8,301 bases of DNA, taken from contig JAGBOP010000009.1 in assembly GCA_017633835.1 (NCBI GenBank), positions 1 through 8,301 on the forward strand, in the 5' to 3' direction. Position numbers and translations under genes: made by a program. Position 1 is the stretch's first letter, and the number at the start of each line of letters is the position of its first letter. Under the pieces are notes generated by a model. That model did not search any database, was not told the origin of the DNA, and saw only the letters and a program-made list of their open reading frames with translations. Shown here piece after piece: positions 8,283 through 8,301 of the stretch. This stretch comes from a bacterium. GTDB taxonomy: Bacteria; Bacillota_I; Bacilli_A; Mycoplasmatales; Mycoplasmoidaceae.

Positions 8283-8301
8283 ATGCAAAAGAAAAATAAA
8301 A
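8283..8301 (+). CDS. Possible start of a divergent gene (cut by window edge)
   Basis: An ATG at 8283 opens a frame reading MQKKNK before the window ends. A TATTAT at 8268-8273 on the plus strand would place a start point next to this ATG, and no Shine-Dalgarno sequence is present. A lysine-rich start is common for proteins in this group, but six codons cannot establish a gene. Confidence 0.25.

Overview
The window looks like a stretch of chromosome from a wall-less bacterium of the Mollicutes (Mycoplasma/Spiroplasma group). It is strongly AT-rich, and every complete gene reads through in-frame TGA codons that fall where the family has tryptophan or another aromatic. I count 26 such codons across seven genes, so genetic code 4 applies. 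Read with the standard code, these genes would look like strings of broken fragments. Read with UGA = Trp, all seven are intact and close to normal family length. The gene content (ispG of the MEP isoprenoid pathway, miaB, a HemW-like protein) excludes the most reduced mycoplasmas and would suit a Spiroplasma-like or M. penetrans-like lineage. I cannot name the species from this sequence.

Layout: at the left edge is the 3' end of clpB (+), with an unusual Ser/Thr/Lys/Asn/Ala-rich tail. It meets the end of ispG (-) across a strong hairpin (527-564) that can terminate transcription in both directions. ispG is preceded by a gene for a six-helix membrane protein of unknown function (-), 21 bp upstream. 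That gene is divergent from mnmA (+), and the two share a compact AT-rich promoter region. mnmA runs tail-to-tail into a GT-B glycosyltransferase gene (-), overlapping it by 11 bp. Next on the minus strand is a tight operon, transcribed right to left as miaB-miaA-hemW, with two nearly identical 8-bp stop/start overlaps. A -10-only promoter lies upstream of miaB. The last 19 bases may begin a divergent plus-strand gene.

How the genes fit together: IspG makes HMBPP, the precursor of DMAPP. MiaA uses DMAPP to isopentenylate A37 of tRNAs that read UNN codons. MiaB then methylthiolates the product to ms2i6A. MnmA thiolates the wobble uridine U34 of other tRNAs. IspG, MiaB and HemW all have the cysteine motifs of 4Fe-4S proteins, and MnmA needs activated sulfur. 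The window is therefore rich in tRNA-anticodon modification and iron-sulfur enzymes, alongside a chaperone, a glycosyltransferase and an unknown membrane protein. All noncoding gaps are under 100 bp. No RNA genes, mobile elements or CRISPR were seen.

Nothing here is clearly a new system. The best leads are a TTAAGAT inverted-repeat motif at two promoter regions, an apparently leaderless ispG, and a HemW that keeps the heme-binding HNxxYW motif in an organism group that generally lacks heme synthesis.
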